Positions 37,132-47,060 of a DNA stretch of 50,000 bases are shown one piece after another; the first letter of the stretch is position 1, and every line of letters starts with the position of its first letter. The translations under genes and the position numbers were made by a program. The notes beneath the pieces were generated by a model. That model was not told the DNA's origin, did not search any database, and saw nothing but the letters and a program-made list of their open reading frames with translations. Source of the stretch: Alphaproteobacteria bacterium (GTDB taxonomy: Bacteria > Pseudomonadota > Alphaproteobacteria > Caulobacterales > Aquidulcibacteraceae); assembly GCA_018969015.1 (NCBI GenBank), contig JAGWZE010000012.1:1-50000 (forward strand), read 5' to 3'.

Positions 37132-37631
37132 GTCGTCCCGGGTTTTTTCCGCGGCGCGGCCGCGCGCTTCGGCTTTGCGGGGGGCGGCGGCGAGCTCGGT
37201 TCCGGCCATTGCGTGATCCGTTTGATCAGGTTGCGCGTCTTCACCGACGTCTCGGAGCGCACCTTGCCGCGCACCGACACGTTCGCCCGATGAACCGACT
37301 CGGCGTCGCCGGACACGAGCGGATGCCAAGCATAAAGCGGCCGGCCTTCGTGGACGAGTCGGTAGGCGCAGGTTTTCGGCAGCCAGGTCAGGGTCGGCAC
37401 GTTTTCGGGCGTCAGCTTCACGCAATCGGGCACGTGCTGCTTGCGGTTGGCGTAATCCGAACAGCGGCAGGCCGCGCCGTCGAACAGCTTGCAGGCGACG
37501 TCGGTGAGATAGATTTCACCGGTGTCCTCGTCCTCCAGGCCGATCAGGCAACATTTGCCGCAGCCATCGCACAGGCTTTCCCATTCGGCCTCGGTCATCT
37601 CGGCAAGGGATTTTTCCGTCCAGAACGGCAC
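37128..37631 (-). CDS. YcgN family cysteine-cluster protein (UPF0260)
   Basis: 167 residues from a GTG at 37631. The family pattern is [20 protein letters not shown], the cysteine cluster [20 protein letters not shown], then [20 protein letters not shown], and [20 protein letters not shown]. The spaced Cys residues suggest a zinc or iron-sulfur site, but function is unknown. The C-terminus adds a Pro/Lys-rich tail. It lies 13 nt after the RND permease gene and is coupled to the methyltransferase, so it may ride on the efflux operon transcript. Confidence 0.9.
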   Translation of the reverse strand: MPFWTEKSLAEMTEAEWESLCDGCGKCCLIGLEDEDTGEIYLTDVACKLFDGAACRCSDYANRKQHVPDCVKLTPENVPTLTWLPKTCAYRLVHEGRPLYAWHPLVSGDAESVHRANVSVRGKVRSETSVKTRNLIKRITQWPEPSSPPPPAKPKRAAAPRKKPGTT

Positions 37632-37644
37632 GCCCCCGCCCCGC

Positions 37645-40600
37645 CTACTCGGCCGGATGTTCGGCAGGCGCGGCTTTGCGTGTCGACAGGCGCGAGAACG
37701 CGGGCTTCACGAGCCGCTCGAGACGGTCGATCAGCACGAACACCGCCGGCACGAACAGCAGGCTGAGCAGCGTCGACATGACGAGGCCGCCGATCACGGC
37801 GATGCCCATGCCTTGGCGCAGGGAGCCGTCCACGCCCCAGCCCGCCGCCGCCGGGATCATCCCCGCCGACATCGCGATCGTCGTCATGATGATCGGCCGC
37901 GCGCGCTTCACGCCGGCCTCCAGCAGCGCCTCGTTGCGCGACTTGCCCGCGCGCATCTGCTCGATCGCGAAATCGACGAGCAGGATCGAGTTCTTCGTGA
38001 CGATGCCCATCAGCATCAAGAGTCCGATCAGCGCGAACAGCGACAACGGCTGATTGGTGAGCAAAAGCCCGACGAACGCCCCGCCGATCGACAGCGGCAG
38101 CGCCGTCATGATCGTGATCGGCTGGAAGAAGTCGCGGAACAGCAGAACCAGCACGCCATAGATCAGCAGGATGCCCCACAGCATGGCGTTCCCGAACTGC
38201 TGGAACATGTCCATGCTTTCCTCGGTGTCGCCCGAGAGCGCGAGGCGCACGCCGGGCGGCGGCGATTTGGCCGCCGGCAGCGCGAACACCTTGGCCGACG
38301 CGTCGCCGGGCTGACCCTGGATCACGTTGGCGGTGACGGTCACCTTGCGCTGGCGGTCGCGCCGCTCGATCGTGGCTTCGCCCACGCCGAACTGCACGTC
38401 CGCGACGGCGTCGAGGCGCACCGGCTCGCCATTGGCGCTTTCCACGCGCAGCGCACGGATCGTGTCGAGATCGGTGCGGCTGTCCGGGCGCAGGAGCACG
38501 CGGATCGGCACCTGGCGGTCGCTGAGCGTGTATTTCGCGAGGTTCTGCTCCACGTCGCCGCTGGTGGCGATGCGCACCGCCGAAGCGAGCGACAGCGCCG
38601 AAACGCCGAGGCGCGCGGCTTCGTCCGCACGCGGACGGATCTGGATTTCCGGGCGCTTGAGGCTGGCGGAGGACTTCACGTCCGCCAGTTCGGGCAGCGC
38701 GCGCATCTGGCCGACGAGGGCTTCCGCCGCCGCCTCGACCTTCGCAGGATCATCCCCCACGAACTCCACGGTCACGTCGGACCCGCGCCCGCCGCCCTGG
38801 AAGTTCTGGAACGTCGCGCGCACGTCCGGCTGGCTGAGCAGCACCGGCCGCAGCGCCTGCTGGATCTCGTAGGAGGAGCGGTCGCGGTCCTCGCGGTCCT
38901 TCAGCTCGACATACATCGACGCGTCCGTGGCGCTGCCGTTGGCGCTGCCCACGTTCGTGAAGACCTGGATGACGTCCTTGTCCTTGCGCAGGCCCGTCGA
39001 CAGCGTCTGCAGCGCGTCGTCGGCCTCGCGCACGGTCCAGCCCGGCGGGAACTCGACCTTCACCTGGATGGAGCCGTTGTCGAGGCGCGGGATGAAGGTG
39101 ACCGGCACTTTCGAGGCGAGGAACAACGACGCCGCGAAGATCACCAGCCCGGCCGCGACCGCGAGCCACGGCCGACGGATCGCCCAGCGCAGCGCGCTTT
39201 CGTACGTGTCGCGGATGGCGGAGGGCTTCTCGACGTGGGGCGTCGCCTTCATGAAATAGGCCGCCATCAGCGGTGTGATGAGACGCGCGACGGCGAGCGA
39301 GAAGAACACCGCGACCGCGACGGTGATGCCGAATTCCTTGAAGAACTGGCCCGTCACGCCCGTCATGAAGCTGACCGGCAGGAACACGGCGATGATCGTC
39401 GCCGAGGTCGCCACGACGGCGAGGCCGATCTCGTCGGCCGCCTCGAGCGCGGCCTCATAGGGATCCTTCCCCATGTGGATGTGCCGGACGATGTTTTCGA
39501 TCTCCACGATCGCATCATCGACAAGCACACCCGCGACGAGCCCCAGCGCGATCAGCGTGATCATGTTGAGCGTGAAGCCGAGCGGCTCCATCAGCGCGAA
39601 GGTCGGGATCGTGGCGAGCGGGATCGCGACGGCCGCGAGCACGGTGGCGCGCCAGTCGCGCAGGATCAGGAAGACGACGAGCGTGGCGAGCAGCGCGCCT
39701 TCGATCAGAGCCATGATCGAGCTCTTGTGCATGCCCTTGATGAAATCGACGGGTGTGCCGAGCTGGACGAAGCGGATCGCGCCGCCGCTCTTCTTCTCGA
39801 TCGCGTTCAGGCGCTCGACGGCGGCGTCGTACACCTTCACTTCGCTGGCGCCTTTGGTGCGCTGGATGAGGAAGCTGACGGCCGGCTCGCCGTTGAACCG
39901 CGAGATCGCCGTCACTTCGCTCGCCGCGTCGGTGACGGTGGCGATATCCTGCAGGCGCACCGTACGGCCATCGGGCAGCACGATGCGGGAGAGCGCGAGA
40001 TCCTCCACGCGCGTGGCGCCGCCGAGCGTGCGGATGGCCTGCGCCTGCCCGCCGATCTGGGCCTGCCCGCCCGGAAGATCGATGTTCTGCGAACGCAGCT
40101 GACGGCTCACCTGATCGGCGGTGACGCCGAGCGCGAGCATGCGCTGCGGGTCGAGTTCGACGCGGATCTCGCGCTCCACGCCGCCGAGGCGCTGGATCGC
40201 GGACACGCCCTTCACCGCAAGAAGTTCGCGCGAAAGCTCGTTGTCGATGAACCACGAGAGATCCTGCGGCGACATCGCCGGCGCCTGGATCGCATAGTAG
40301 GCGATCGGCTCCGCGGCGGCGTCCTGGCGCGAAATGATCGGCTCGTTGACGTCGGCCGGCAGGTCCTGGCGGATGCGCGAAACGGCGTCGCGCGCGTCCT
40401 CGACGGCGCGCGTGAGATCTGCGCCGATCTGCAGCTCGACGAACGTCGTCGAGACGCCGGGATCGAGCGACGAGGTGATGCGCTTCACGCCGTCGACGCC
40501 GGTCAGCGCGGCCTCGACTTTTTGCGCAATCTGCGTCTCCATTTCCGCGGGCGCGGCGCCGGGCTGCACGACCGAGACCGTGAACACCGGGAATTCGATG

Positions 40601-40722
40601 TTCGGGACCTGGTTGATCGGCAGCCGGAAATACGCCGTCAGCCCGGCGAAGATCAGCGCCAGGAACAGCACGATGGGCGGGATCGGATTGCGGATCGCGC
40701 CGGCGGAAATGTTGAAGGCCAT
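37645..40722 (-). CDS. RND efflux transporter permease subunit (AcrB/MexF-like)
   Basis: 1025 residues. The inner membrane pump has 12 membrane helices and two large periplasmic loops. The N-terminus [20 protein letters not shown] leads into [20 protein letters not shown], followed by [20 protein letters not shown]. The proton-relay acidic residues are in helix 4 ([20 protein letters not shown]). The second half has [20 protein letters not shown] and [20 protein letters not shown]. It works with the adaptor encoded 9 nt upstream and the outer membrane channel encoded at 42804-44279. The substrate range cannot be read from sequence. Confidence 0.95.
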   Translation of the reverse strand: MAFNISAGAIRNPIPPIVLFLALIFAGLTAYFRLPINQVPNIEFPVFTVSVVQPGAAPAEMETQIAQKVEAALTGVDGVKRITSSLDPGVSTTFVELQIGADLTRAVEDARDAVSRIRQDLPADVNEPIISRQDAAAEPIAYYAIQAPAMSPQDLSWFIDNELSRELLAVKGVSAIQRLGGVEREIRVELDPQRMLALGVTADQVSRQLRSQNIDLPGGQAQIGGQAQAIRTLGGATRVEDLALSRIVLPDGRTVRLQDIATVTDAASEVTAISRFNGEPAVSFLIQRTKGASEVKVYDAAVERLNAIEKKSGGAIRFVQLGTPVDFIKGMHKSSIMALIEGALLATLVVFLILRDWRATVLAAVAIPLATIPTFALMEPLGFTLNMITLIALGLVAGVLVDDAIVEIENIVRHIHMGKDPYEAALEAADEIGLAVVATSATIIAVFLPVSFMTGVTGQFFKEFGITVAVAVFFSLAVARLITPLMAAYFMKATPHVEKPSAIRDTYESALRWAIRRPWLAVAAGLVIFAASLFLASKVPVTFIPRLDNGSIQVKVEFPPGWTVREADDALQTLSTGLRKDKDVIQVFTNVGSANGSATDASMYVELKDREDRDRSSYEIQQALRPVLLSQPDVRATFQNFQGGGRGSDVTVEFVGDDPAKVEAAAEALVGQMRALPELADVKSSASLKRPEIQIRPRADEAARLGVSALSLASAVRIATSGDVEQNLAKYTLSDRQVPIRVLLRPDSRTDLDTIRALRVESANGEPVRLDAVADVQFGVGEATIERRDRQRKVTVTANVIQGQPGDASAKVFALPAAKSPPPGVRLALSGDTEESMDMFQQFGNAMLWGILLIYGVLVLLFRDFFQPITIMTALPLSIGGAFVGLLLTNQPLSLFALIGLLMLMGIVTKNSILLVDFAIEQMRAGKSRNEALLEAGVKRARPIIMTTIAMSAGMIPAAAGWGVDGSLRQGMGIAVIGGLVMSTLLSLLFVPAVFVLIDRLERLVKPAFSRLSTRKAAPAEHPAE

Positions 40723-40731
40723 CGGTCGTCC

Positions 40732-41910
40732 TCAGCCACCGTTTGCCGCGGCGGCGGCGGTCGCCGCTTCCGCGGGCGCGCCCTCGCCGCTCACGGGCCG
40801 CACCAGTTCGCCGTCGCGCAGGAACGCCGCGCCGCTCGCCGCGACGCGCGCGCCCACGGGCAGCCCGTCGCGGATGGCGATGAAGTCGCCGTCGCGATCG
40901 CCGACCGCCACCTTCACGCGCTGGGCGATGTTCTTGTCGTTGACGACGAACACGTAGGCCGCGCCCGTATCGAACACGACGGCAGCCGACGGCACCGCGA
41001 GTTGATCCGAAGGCGGAAGCTTGGCCGTCCCGCGCAGGAACATGCCGGCGCGCAGCTTTCCGTCGCGCGGGAGATCGAACACCGCTTCGCCCGTGCGCGT
41101 ACGGCTGTCGATCGCCGCGGGACCGCGACGCAGCTTGGCCGTGACGGTCGAGCCGTCGACCAGCTGGAATTTGGCGACCTGCCCTTTGCGCATCGCGAGC
41201 ATGTCGGCTTCCGACACTTCCGCGCCGACTTCGAGCGCGTTGTTCGCGGCGATGCGGAACAGCGACTGGCCGTCGACGAGCGCGCCGACCTGCGCGGTGC
41301 GGGCGAGCACGAGCCCCGCCTGCGGCGCGCGGATATAGCCGCCCTGGAGGCGTGCGTTCACTTCGGCGAGTTGCGCCTTGCGCGCGGCGAGCTGGGCCTG
41401 CGCCGCTTCGGCCTGGGCGCGGCGGGTGTCGATCGCTTCCGCCGAGAGCGCGCCCGAATCCCGGATGGAGTCCGCGCGCTTGAACTCGGCCTGGGCGCGC
41501 GCCGCGGCGACCTCGGCTTCCTTCACGGCGGCCTGGGCCGCCAGCGTCTGGGCGTTGGAGAGATTGGCGTCGAGGCGCGCCAAAGGCTGGCCCGCCTTCA
41601 CGAAGTCGCCTTCGTCGACCAGCAGCGCGGTCACACGCACGCCGGACGTCGGCGCGAAGACGCGCACGTCGATCCGCGGCCGCGCCTCGCCCGAGAGCGT
41701 CAGCGTGCGCGAGAAGGCGCGCTGCTCGGCCGCGACGACCGTGATCGCCTGCGCGCGCTCCTGCGGCGAAGGCGGCTTCTCCTTCTCTCCAGAGTGCGTC
41801 GCGACATAGAGGCCGCCGACCGCCAAAACGGCCACGGCGCCGCCGATCGCCAGGGTCCGACGCCGGCGCGCGGTCGCCTCCGGCGACTCGGGGGCTGGGG
41901 CTTCCGTCAT
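40732..41910 (-). CDS. RND efflux periplasmic adaptor subunit (HlyD/MexE type)
   Basis: 392 residues from the ATG at 41910, which overlaps the TetR stop by 4 nt. A single N-terminal membrane helix ([20 protein letters not shown]) anchors it. The lipoyl half (VRVTALLVDEGDFVKAGQPL), a long coiled-coil hairpin (AAVKEAEVAAARAQAEFKRA, AQLAARKAQLAEVNARLQGG), the second lipoyl half and a beta-barrel follow. The C-terminal part has VPSAAVVFDTGAAYVFVVND. The adaptor bridges the inner-membrane pump and the outer membrane channel. Confidence 0.94.
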   Translation of the reverse strand: MTEAPAPESPEATARRRRTLAIGGAVAVLAVGGLYVATHSGEKEKPPSPQERAQAITVVAAEQRAFSRTLTLSGEARPRIDVRVFAPTSGVRVTALLVDEGDFVKAGQPLARLDANLSNAQTLAAQAAVKEAEVAAARAQAEFKRADSIRDSGALSAEAIDTRRAQAEAAQAQLAARKAQLAEVNARLQGGYIRAPQAGLVLARTAQVGALVDGQSLFRIAANNALEVGAEVSEADMLAMRKGQVAKFQLVDGSTVTAKLRRGPAAIDSRTRTGEAVFDLPRDGKLRAGMFLRGTAKLPPSDQLAVPSAAVVFDTGAAYVFVVNDKNIAQRVKVAVGDRDGDFIAIRDGLPVGARVAASGAAFLRDGELVRPVSGEGAPAEAATAAAAANGG

Positions 41911-42596
41911 GGCGAGGTCTCCTGGGAGGTCTTGGACGCCGCGCGTCGGGGCGCGCGCTTGATACGTTGAATGTCGTTTTGCGGATGCGAAATGACGCCC
42001 GCCGTGGGCGACAAAAACCGGCGCAACATCGTCATGAGCTCGGCGGCGGCCGCCTCGGGCGTGATGTCGCGCAGCACGGCGACGCGGAAGCCAAGCCCAT
42101 CCAGCGTGGCGAACAGCAGCCGCACAATAGAGACCGGGTCGAGGTCGGCGGCGAGTTCGCCGCCCGCCTGGGCCGTGCGGACGGCTTCGACCAGCCGGTC
42201 CTGCAGCGCCATGCCGTTGCGCGTGATCTCGGCGGCCAACTCGCGGTCGCGCACGCACTCGGCGAACACGTCGGCGATCAAAGGCGCGTCGTCGTCAGCG
42301 AACTTCTTTAACCAGTCCACCGCCAGAATCTCGAGCGTATCCAGAAGGCTCGCCCCCGCGGCGAGCGATTGGAACAGCGGCTCGATCTGGGCGTGCTCTT
42401 CGGCGGCGATGGCGGCGATGATGTCGCTCTTCGACTTGAAATACCGGTAGAGCGCGCCGGGCGAGACACGGGCTTCCGCGCAGATCTCCTGCATGGTGGC
42501 CTGGTGGAAACCGCGCCGGCGGAAGCACACGAGCGCCGCCTCGAGGATCTCGCGCCGACGCCGGGCGGCCAGTTGGGGATCGGGAAGACGGGGCAT
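41907..42596 (-). CDS. TetR-family transcriptional regulator of the efflux operon
   Basis: 229 residues. The N-terminal helix-turn-helix is RREILEAALVCFRRRGFHQA, TMQEICAEARVSPGALYRYF and KSKSDIIAAI. The ligand domain has FADDDAPLIADVFAECVRDR. It leads the operon TetR-adaptor-permease-YcgN-methyltransferase and diverges from the outer membrane channel gene. A dyad CGAATGTTCG at 42646-42655 between opposed promoters is the likely operator. Repression released by a toxic ligand is the usual scheme. Confidence 0.92.
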   Translation of the reverse strand: MPRLPDPQLAARRRREILEAALVCFRRRGFHQATMQEICAEARVSPGALYRYFKSKSDIIAAIAAEEHAQIEPLFQSLAAGASLLDTLEILAVDWLKKFADDDAPLIADVFAECVRDRELAAEITRNGMALQDRLVEAVRTAQAGGELAADLDPVSIVRLLFATLDGLGFRVAVLRDITPEAAAAELMTMLRRFLSPTAGVISHPQNDIQRIKRAPRRAASKTSQETSP

Positions 42597-42615
42597 TTCG
42601 GCGGAAGCGCTCGCG

Positions 42616-42644
42616 TTGACGGCAGTGTGTGCGCCGCATATAAA
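42616..42644 (+). promoter_or_regulatory. Sigma-70-type promoter toward the outer membrane channel gene
   Basis: TTGACG (42616-42621), 17 nt, TATAAA (42639-42644). Transcription would start near 42651, inside the CGAATGTTCG dyad, leaving a leader of about 150 nt before the ATG at 42804. Confidence 0.7.
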
Positions 42645-42645
42645 G

Positions 42646-42655
42646 CGAATGTTCG
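42646..42655. promoter_or_regulatory. Candidate TetR-type operator
   Basis: CGAA-TG-TTCG is a dyad with flanking partial symmetry (AAAG ... CTTT). It overlaps the expected start points of both divergent promoters, so one bound repressor could silence both. Confidence 0.6.
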
Positions 42656-42656
42656 T

Positions 42657-42685
42657 TCTTTAAATGCTAACGCCTTGCGGGTCAA
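42657..42685 (-). promoter_or_regulatory. Sigma-70-type promoter toward tetR and the efflux operon
   Basis: On the minus strand TTGACC (42685-42680), 17 nt, TAAAGA (42662-42657). It faces the other promoter with the dyad between them. Confidence 0.55.
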
Positions 42686-42803
42686 CCTGCCCCGGCCGGA
42701 TCGGTTTCGGCGCTTCTGGCTTTCGGAGTGGTCCGGGCGCCGGCGGCCAGCGTAGGCAGGGCGTCGCGCGACCGCCGCGGCGCCGTCCGTCGAAGAGAGG
42801 CTC

Positions 42804-44279
42804 ATGAGTTCGTCCCTCCCCCGCACCCTGGCCGCTCTCCTGGGCGCGACGAGCGCGCTTGCCCTGACCGCCTGCTCGACGGTGCCGCGCGAACGGCCCA
42901 CGAACCCGCCGCTGCCCCAGTCCTGGACCGGCGCGCCCGAAGCGCCCGCCGCGCTCGAGCGGGCCGATTGGTGGAAGGGCTTCGAGGACCCGACGCTCAA
43001 CACGCTCGTGGCGGAAGCGCTCCAGGCGGGCCCGAGCGTCCGGCTCGCCGCGCTGCGCGTGCGCGAAGCGCGGGGCCTTTCGCGCCAGACCCTTTCGGCC
43101 TTCCTGCCGCAGGTGTCCGCGGTGGGTCGCGGCTCCTACACCCGCGTCCAGGACGGCCCGCTGCCACAGAGCACGACGGGTGTTCCCGAGCGTGAACAGG
43201 GCACGGCCTTCACGGGCGGCCAGGTGTCCTGGGAAATCCCGCTGTTCCAGCGCATCGAAGCCGCCGCGATCGGCGCGCGCGCCAACACCCGCGTCGCCGT
43301 CGAGGACGTGCGCGCCACGCAGGTCGCGCTCGCGGCCGACGTCGCGGACGCCTACGTGTCGCTGCGCGCCGCACGCAGCCAGAAGGCCGCGCTCGCCGAC
43401 GCCGTCGGCCTCGCCGATCAGCTCGCGGGCATTCTCGAGGTCAGCGCGAAGGCCGGCTTCGCCGCGCCTGCGGACGCCGCCGATGCGCGCCGCCTCGCCG
43501 AAACCGCCCGCGCCCGCCTGCCCGACGCCGAGATCGCCGCGCGTCAGGCGGAAGCCACGCTCGCCGTCCTGCGCGGCAAAGCGCCGGGTACGGAGCGTCC
43601 CGAACTTGCTGCGGAATTGGCCGCGGTGAAGCCCGCCCCCGCCTACCCGCTCGTCGGCGCGCCCTTGTCGCCGGCCGATCTCATCCGCGCGCGCCCCGAC
43701 GTGGCGCAAGCAGAGGCCCGCGCGATCCTCGCCGCCGCCGATGTCGGCGTGGCCCGCGCCGACCTTCTCCCGCAATTGTCGCTGACCGGCACGATCGGCG
43801 TGACGCAGAACGCGATCGGCGCCCCGCTCGGCCAACGCCTCACGGACATCCAGGCCACGCCGACGGTGACGATCCCGCTCATCGGCTGGGGCCAACGGTT
43901 CGCCAATGTGCGCGTGAAGACGTCGCGCTTCGATCAGGCGCTGGTGACCTATCAGGTGACGGTGACGCAGGCCGTGGAAGAGGCGTCGAACGCGCTCGTC
44001 TATCTTGCCGAAGGCGATCGGCGTCTCGCTGCGGCGCGCGCAGCCGAGACCGCGGCGGAGGAAACCGCCCGCGGCCTCCGCGCGTCCTATCAGGCCGGCA
44101 TCGCGAGCCTTTCGGATCGTCTGCGTGCGGACCAGCAGCTGATCGATGCACGCCTGTCGCGCATTTCCGCGGAGGCGCAGCAGGCGCGCGCGGCGATCGC
44201 CACGTTCCGCGCCTTCGCCGGCGGCCCGGCCTTGCCCGCGCGCGACACCGCCGCACGCGCCACGCCGGCGAAGTCGTGA
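42804..44279 (+). CDS. Outer membrane efflux channel, NodT/OprM type (TolC family)
   Basis: 491 residues with a lipoprotein signal peptide ending at lipobox LTAC (Cys24). Typical marks are LPQSWTGAPEAPAALERADW, WWKGFEDPTLNTLVAEALQA, RVREARGLSRQTLSAFLPQV, GFAAPADAADARRLAETARA and LIRARPDVAQAEARAILAAA. TolC-family trimers form the outer membrane tunnel of tripartite pumps. It is divergent from the tetR-adaptor-permease operon, so the three pump parts share one control region. Confidence 0.94.
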   Translation: MSSSLPRTLAALLGATSALALTACSTVPRERPTNPPLPQSWTGAPEAPAALERADWWKGFEDPTLNTLVAEALQAGPSVRLAALRVREARGLSRQTLSAFLPQVSAVGRGSYTRVQDGPLPQSTTGVPEREQGTAFTGGQVSWEIPLFQRIEAAAIGARANTRVAVEDVRATQVALAADVADAYVSLRAARSQKAALADAVGLADQLAGILEVSAKAGFAAPADAADARRLAETARARLPDAEIAARQAEATLAVLRGKAPGTERPELAAELAAVKPAPAYPLVGAPLSPADLIRARPDVAQAEARAILAAADVGVARADLLPQLSLTGTIGVTQNAIGAPLGQRLTDIQATPTVTIPLIGWGQRFANVRVKTSRFDQALVTYQVTVTQAVEEASNALVYLAEGDRRLAAARAAETAAEETARGLRASYQAGIASLSDRLRADQQLIDARLSRISAEAQQARAAIATFRAFAGGPALPARDTAARATPAKS

Positions 44280-44283
44280 TCGT

Positions 44284-45312
44284 CTAGACCACGCGCGCGG
44301 CGATCAGGCTCTCGGCCGTCTCGACGATCGTGTCTTCGGGCGCGCGCATGCGCCAACCGAGCACGCGTTCGGCCTTCGCGGACGTCACGGGACGCTCCTT
44401 GCCGAGTTCGAACACGACGGACTTCGTGACGGGGTCGAAGTTCGCAAGGAACCGCACCGTCCAGTCCGGCACCTTGCCTTTCGGCACCTTCGCCGCCTTC
44501 GCGCCGAGGCGCGCGCGCAGGATGTCGGCGATGTCGGACATCCAGAAGAAGCGGCCGGCGCCGAGGAAACGTTCGCCGACGACGCCCGCCGCCGGCGCCT
44601 TCAGCGCGCGCACGTGCAGATCGGCGATGTCGCGCACGTCGACCAGCGGAAACCCGAGCCGCGGCATGCCGGGCAGGCTGCCCTCGAGCAGCTTCTTCAC
44701 GATCTCGATCGAGGCGGAGAAGTCGCGTCCCATGACCGGGCCGAGCACCGCGCCGGGATTGACCGTGACGAACTCGATCCCCGCGCCGTCGCCGCGGACA
44801 TAGTCCCACGCGGCGCGCTCGGCGATCGTCTTGGAGCGGATATAGGGGCTGGTGTCCGGGTGCGTCGGATCGGTCCAATAGGTCTCGTCGAACGACGCCG
44901 ATGGCGGCCGCTCGTGGCCGTAGGTCACCGCCGCGGTCGAGGACGTCATCACAACGCGCCCGACGCCGGCGGCCTTGGCGGCCTTGAGCACGCGCAACGC
45001 GCCGTCGCGCGCCGGCCGCACGAGTTCGTCGTCGTTTTTGGGCAGTGTCGGCGGGATCGGCGAGGCGACGTGCAGGATGCCGCCGACGCCGGCGACGGCC
45101 TCGGCCCAGCCTTCGGTGGCGTTGAGATCGGCCGCCGCGAAGCTCAGCTTGTCGCGCGGCACGTCGAGCCAGCCCCGCACCTCCTCTTCGCGCGCCAGCG
45201 AACGGATCGTCGCGCGCACGCTGTGGCCCTCGGCGATGAGCTGGCGAATGCAGAATCCGGCGATGTAGCCGGAGCCGCCCGTGACGAGAATCGGACGCGA
45301 CGGATCGAACAT
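44284..45312 (-). CDS. NAD-dependent epimerase/dehydratase family reductase (dihydroflavonol reductase-like SDR)
   Basis: 342 residues from the ATG at 45312. The extended SDR pattern is present: cofactor loop ILVTGGSGYIAGFCIRQLIA, RATIRSLAREEEVRGWLDVP, VMTSSTAAVTYGHE with the catalytic Ser/Thr, and the YxxxK active site in SPYIRSKTIAERAAWDY. The closest general group is the dihydroflavonol-4-reductase or methylglyoxal-reductase-like one. The physiological carbonyl substrate is unknown. It converges on the efflux channel gene with a 4-nt gap. Confidence 0.88.
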   Translation of the reverse strand: MFDPSRPILVTGGSGYIAGFCIRQLIAEGHSVRATIRSLAREEEVRGWLDVPRDKLSFAAADLNATEGWAEAVAGVGGILHVASPIPPTLPKNDDELVRPARDGALRVLKAAKAAGVGRVVMTSSTAAVTYGHERPPSASFDETYWTDPTHPDTSPYIRSKTIAERAAWDYVRGDGAGIEFVTVNPGAVLGPVMGRDFSASIEIVKKLLEGSLPGMPRLGFPLVDVRDIADLHVRALKAPAAGVVGERFLGAGRFFWMSDIADILRARLGAKAAKVPKGKVPDWTVRFLANFDPVTKSVVFELGKERPVTSAKAERVLGWRMRAPEDTIVETAESLIAARVV

Positions 45313-45581
45313 GATGCGGTGCTCCCCACAGCCCACGTGAGCCCAAACGGCGTCGTGGCGCGCCGGCGACGGGATGGACGATCCGCCCCGGCGCTGGACA
45401 ATCTGGCGCGCGTTGCGACATTCGCCAACCACGGGCGACGCATCGGGCGCCGCCCACGCGGCGGAGGCGGCCCATCGACATCGCGAACCTCATCGCACTC
45501 GCCGGCCCGGCCGCGACGGACACGCTGACGGCGCTCGGCAAGGCGTACGCTGCGCTGGCTGCGCCCTTCGCCGCCTTCGCG

Positions 45582-46382
45582 GTGTTCGGGTTCGTGCGCC
45601 GGCGCGGGGGCCTGGGGCCCTGGCGCGCCCAGGCGCGGGAAGCGCGCGTGACGCTTGCGATGATGGCGGCGAACGTGCTCGTCGCGGCGCCGGTCATCAC
45701 GCTCGTCGCGTCCGGCATCAACGCCGCCGCAGCCGCAACCGAGATCCGCCTCGTCGATCCGGCGCTCTGGCGCGAGGCGCCGAAATGGATCGTGGTGATC
45801 TGTGCGGTGATCGCGGGAGATTTCGTCGGCTACTGGCGCCATCGCCTCGAACACAGCCCGCTCTTGTGGCCCGCACACGCGGTCCATCATTCCGATTTGG
45901 CGATGACGTGGCTGACGCTCGAGCGCTTCCATCCGATCAACACCGTCACGACCTACGCGATCGACACCGCCGCACTCGCCGCGCTCGGCTTTCCGCTCGA
46001 AGCCATCATCGCCAACGGCGTGGTGCGGCACTGGTACGGCTACTGGATCCACACGGACGCCCCGTGGACGTACGGCCCCTTCGGGCGGGTGTTCGTGTCG
46101 CCGGCGATGCATGGCTGGCACCACGCCGCCGATCCGCGCGTATACGGAACGAACTTCGCGACCGTGCTCGCGATCTGGGACCAGATGTTCGGGACGTTCC
46201 ATCTCCCCGGCCCGCGGCCGGCGGCGTTGGGCGTGGAGGGCGTGACGGGCACGCCCGCTTTGGCGCAACTCGCCTATCCCGCGCGGCCTTCGGCCTATCG
46301 TTTTGGCGCGAAATCAGCGGAAAACATGCACGCTCCGAAGACGGATGATCCGTCCCCGGTCAAGCCGGTCCGCGGCGATTGA
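45582..46382 (+). CDS. Sterol desaturase / fatty acid hydroxylase family protein
   Basis: 266 residues from a GTG at 45582. Membrane helices are seen at about 20-45 (VTLAMMAANVLVAAPVITLV) and further on. The eight-histidine di-iron motifs are HRLEH, HAVHH and HGWHH, in the right order. Such enzymes hydroxylate or desaturate lipids in the membrane. The frame stays open well upstream with membrane-like coding (IDIANLIALAGPAATDTLTA). A GGAGG box at 45461-45465 stands before an ATC codon at 45474, so the true protein may begin there. The C-terminal 20 residues are polar. Confidence 0.87.
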   Translation: MFGFVRRRGGLGPWRAQAREARVTLAMMAANVLVAAPVITLVASGINAAAAATEIRLVDPALWREAPKWIVVICAVIAGDFVGYWRHRLEHSPLLWPAHAVHHSDLAMTWLTLERFHPINTVTTYAIDTAALAALGFPLEAIIANGVVRHWYGYWIHTDAPWTYGPFGRVFVSPAMHGWHHAADPRVYGTNFATVLAIWDQMFGTFHLPGPRPAALGVEGVTGTPALAQLAYPARPSAYRFGAKSAENMHAPKTDDPSPVKPVRGD

Positions 46383-46384
46383 AA

Positions 46385-46990
46385 TCAGGGCAGCGGCGGG
46401 CGCGACGCGGCGAACGCCGGATGCGTGTTGGCCTGGTCGCAGAAGGCGCGCAGCGCAGGATAGCGATCGGCCACGAGCGCCGGCAGCATCATGCGGTAGA
46501 AGTCGAACGTCGCGACCGTCGCGGCCGCGACGCCGGGCGCCTCCTCGAGACGAAGGGCCGGCGCGGCGGCGTCGAGCGCGTCGAGCCCCGCTTCGGCCTG
46601 ACCGCGGACGCGCGCGGCCCAGTCCGTCCAATGCAGCTCGGTCGGGCGCCGGACGGTTTCGTAGACGAACGCGACGCCCTTCTCGGCGGCATTGTGCGCG
46701 TGCGCGATCGCCTGCAGCGCGGCGCGTCGCGCCGTTCCGGACGCCGGCAAGAGCCGCTTCTCCAGCGGCGCGGTGTCTTCCAGCCAATCGATGATGGCCC
46801 ACGTCTCGACGAGCACGGTCCCGTCGTCGAGCCGCAGCGCCGGCACGCGCCCGAACGGGTTGATGGTTTTGAGTTTCTCGAAATCGTCCATGACGAGCAG
46901 CGGGACGTTCTCGTACGCCCGCCCCTGCAGATCGAGCCAGATTGCGACACGACGCACGAAAGGCGAAACGGTGCGGCCGTAGAGAATCAT
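46385..46990 (-). CDS. Glutathione S-transferase family protein
   Basis: 201 residues. The N-terminal thioredoxin fold is MILYGRTVSPFVRRVAIWLD with the catalytic-type Ser in VSPF, the cis-proline segment INPFGRVPALRLDDGTVLVE and TWAIIDWLEDTAP. The helical C-terminal domain follows. It fits the bacterial GST group without an assigned substrate. It converges on the sterol desaturase gene with a 2-nt gap. Confidence 0.88.
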   Translation of the reverse strand: MILYGRTVSPFVRRVAIWLDLQGRAYENVPLLVMDDFEKLKTINPFGRVPALRLDDGTVLVETWAIIDWLEDTAPLEKRLLPASGTARRAALQAIAHAHNAAEKGVAFVYETVRRPTELHWTDWAARVRGQAEAGLDALDAAAPALRLEEAPGVAAATVATFDFYRMMLPALVADRYPALRAFCDQANTHPAFAASRPPLP

Positions 46991-47060
46991 AGCGGTCCCC
47001 GGAGCGTTTGCGCGCGGCGCATCACAGAGCGTGCAGTCTAGCGGCGCGCGTGCATCCGGC

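Noticed and set aside
37522-41970. Very long open frame on the plus strand opposite the RND permease and adaptor genes
   Set aside because: It is antisense to two clear genes, composition is Arg/His/Asp-rich as expected from the opposite strand of GC-rich codons, and no domain can be recognised.
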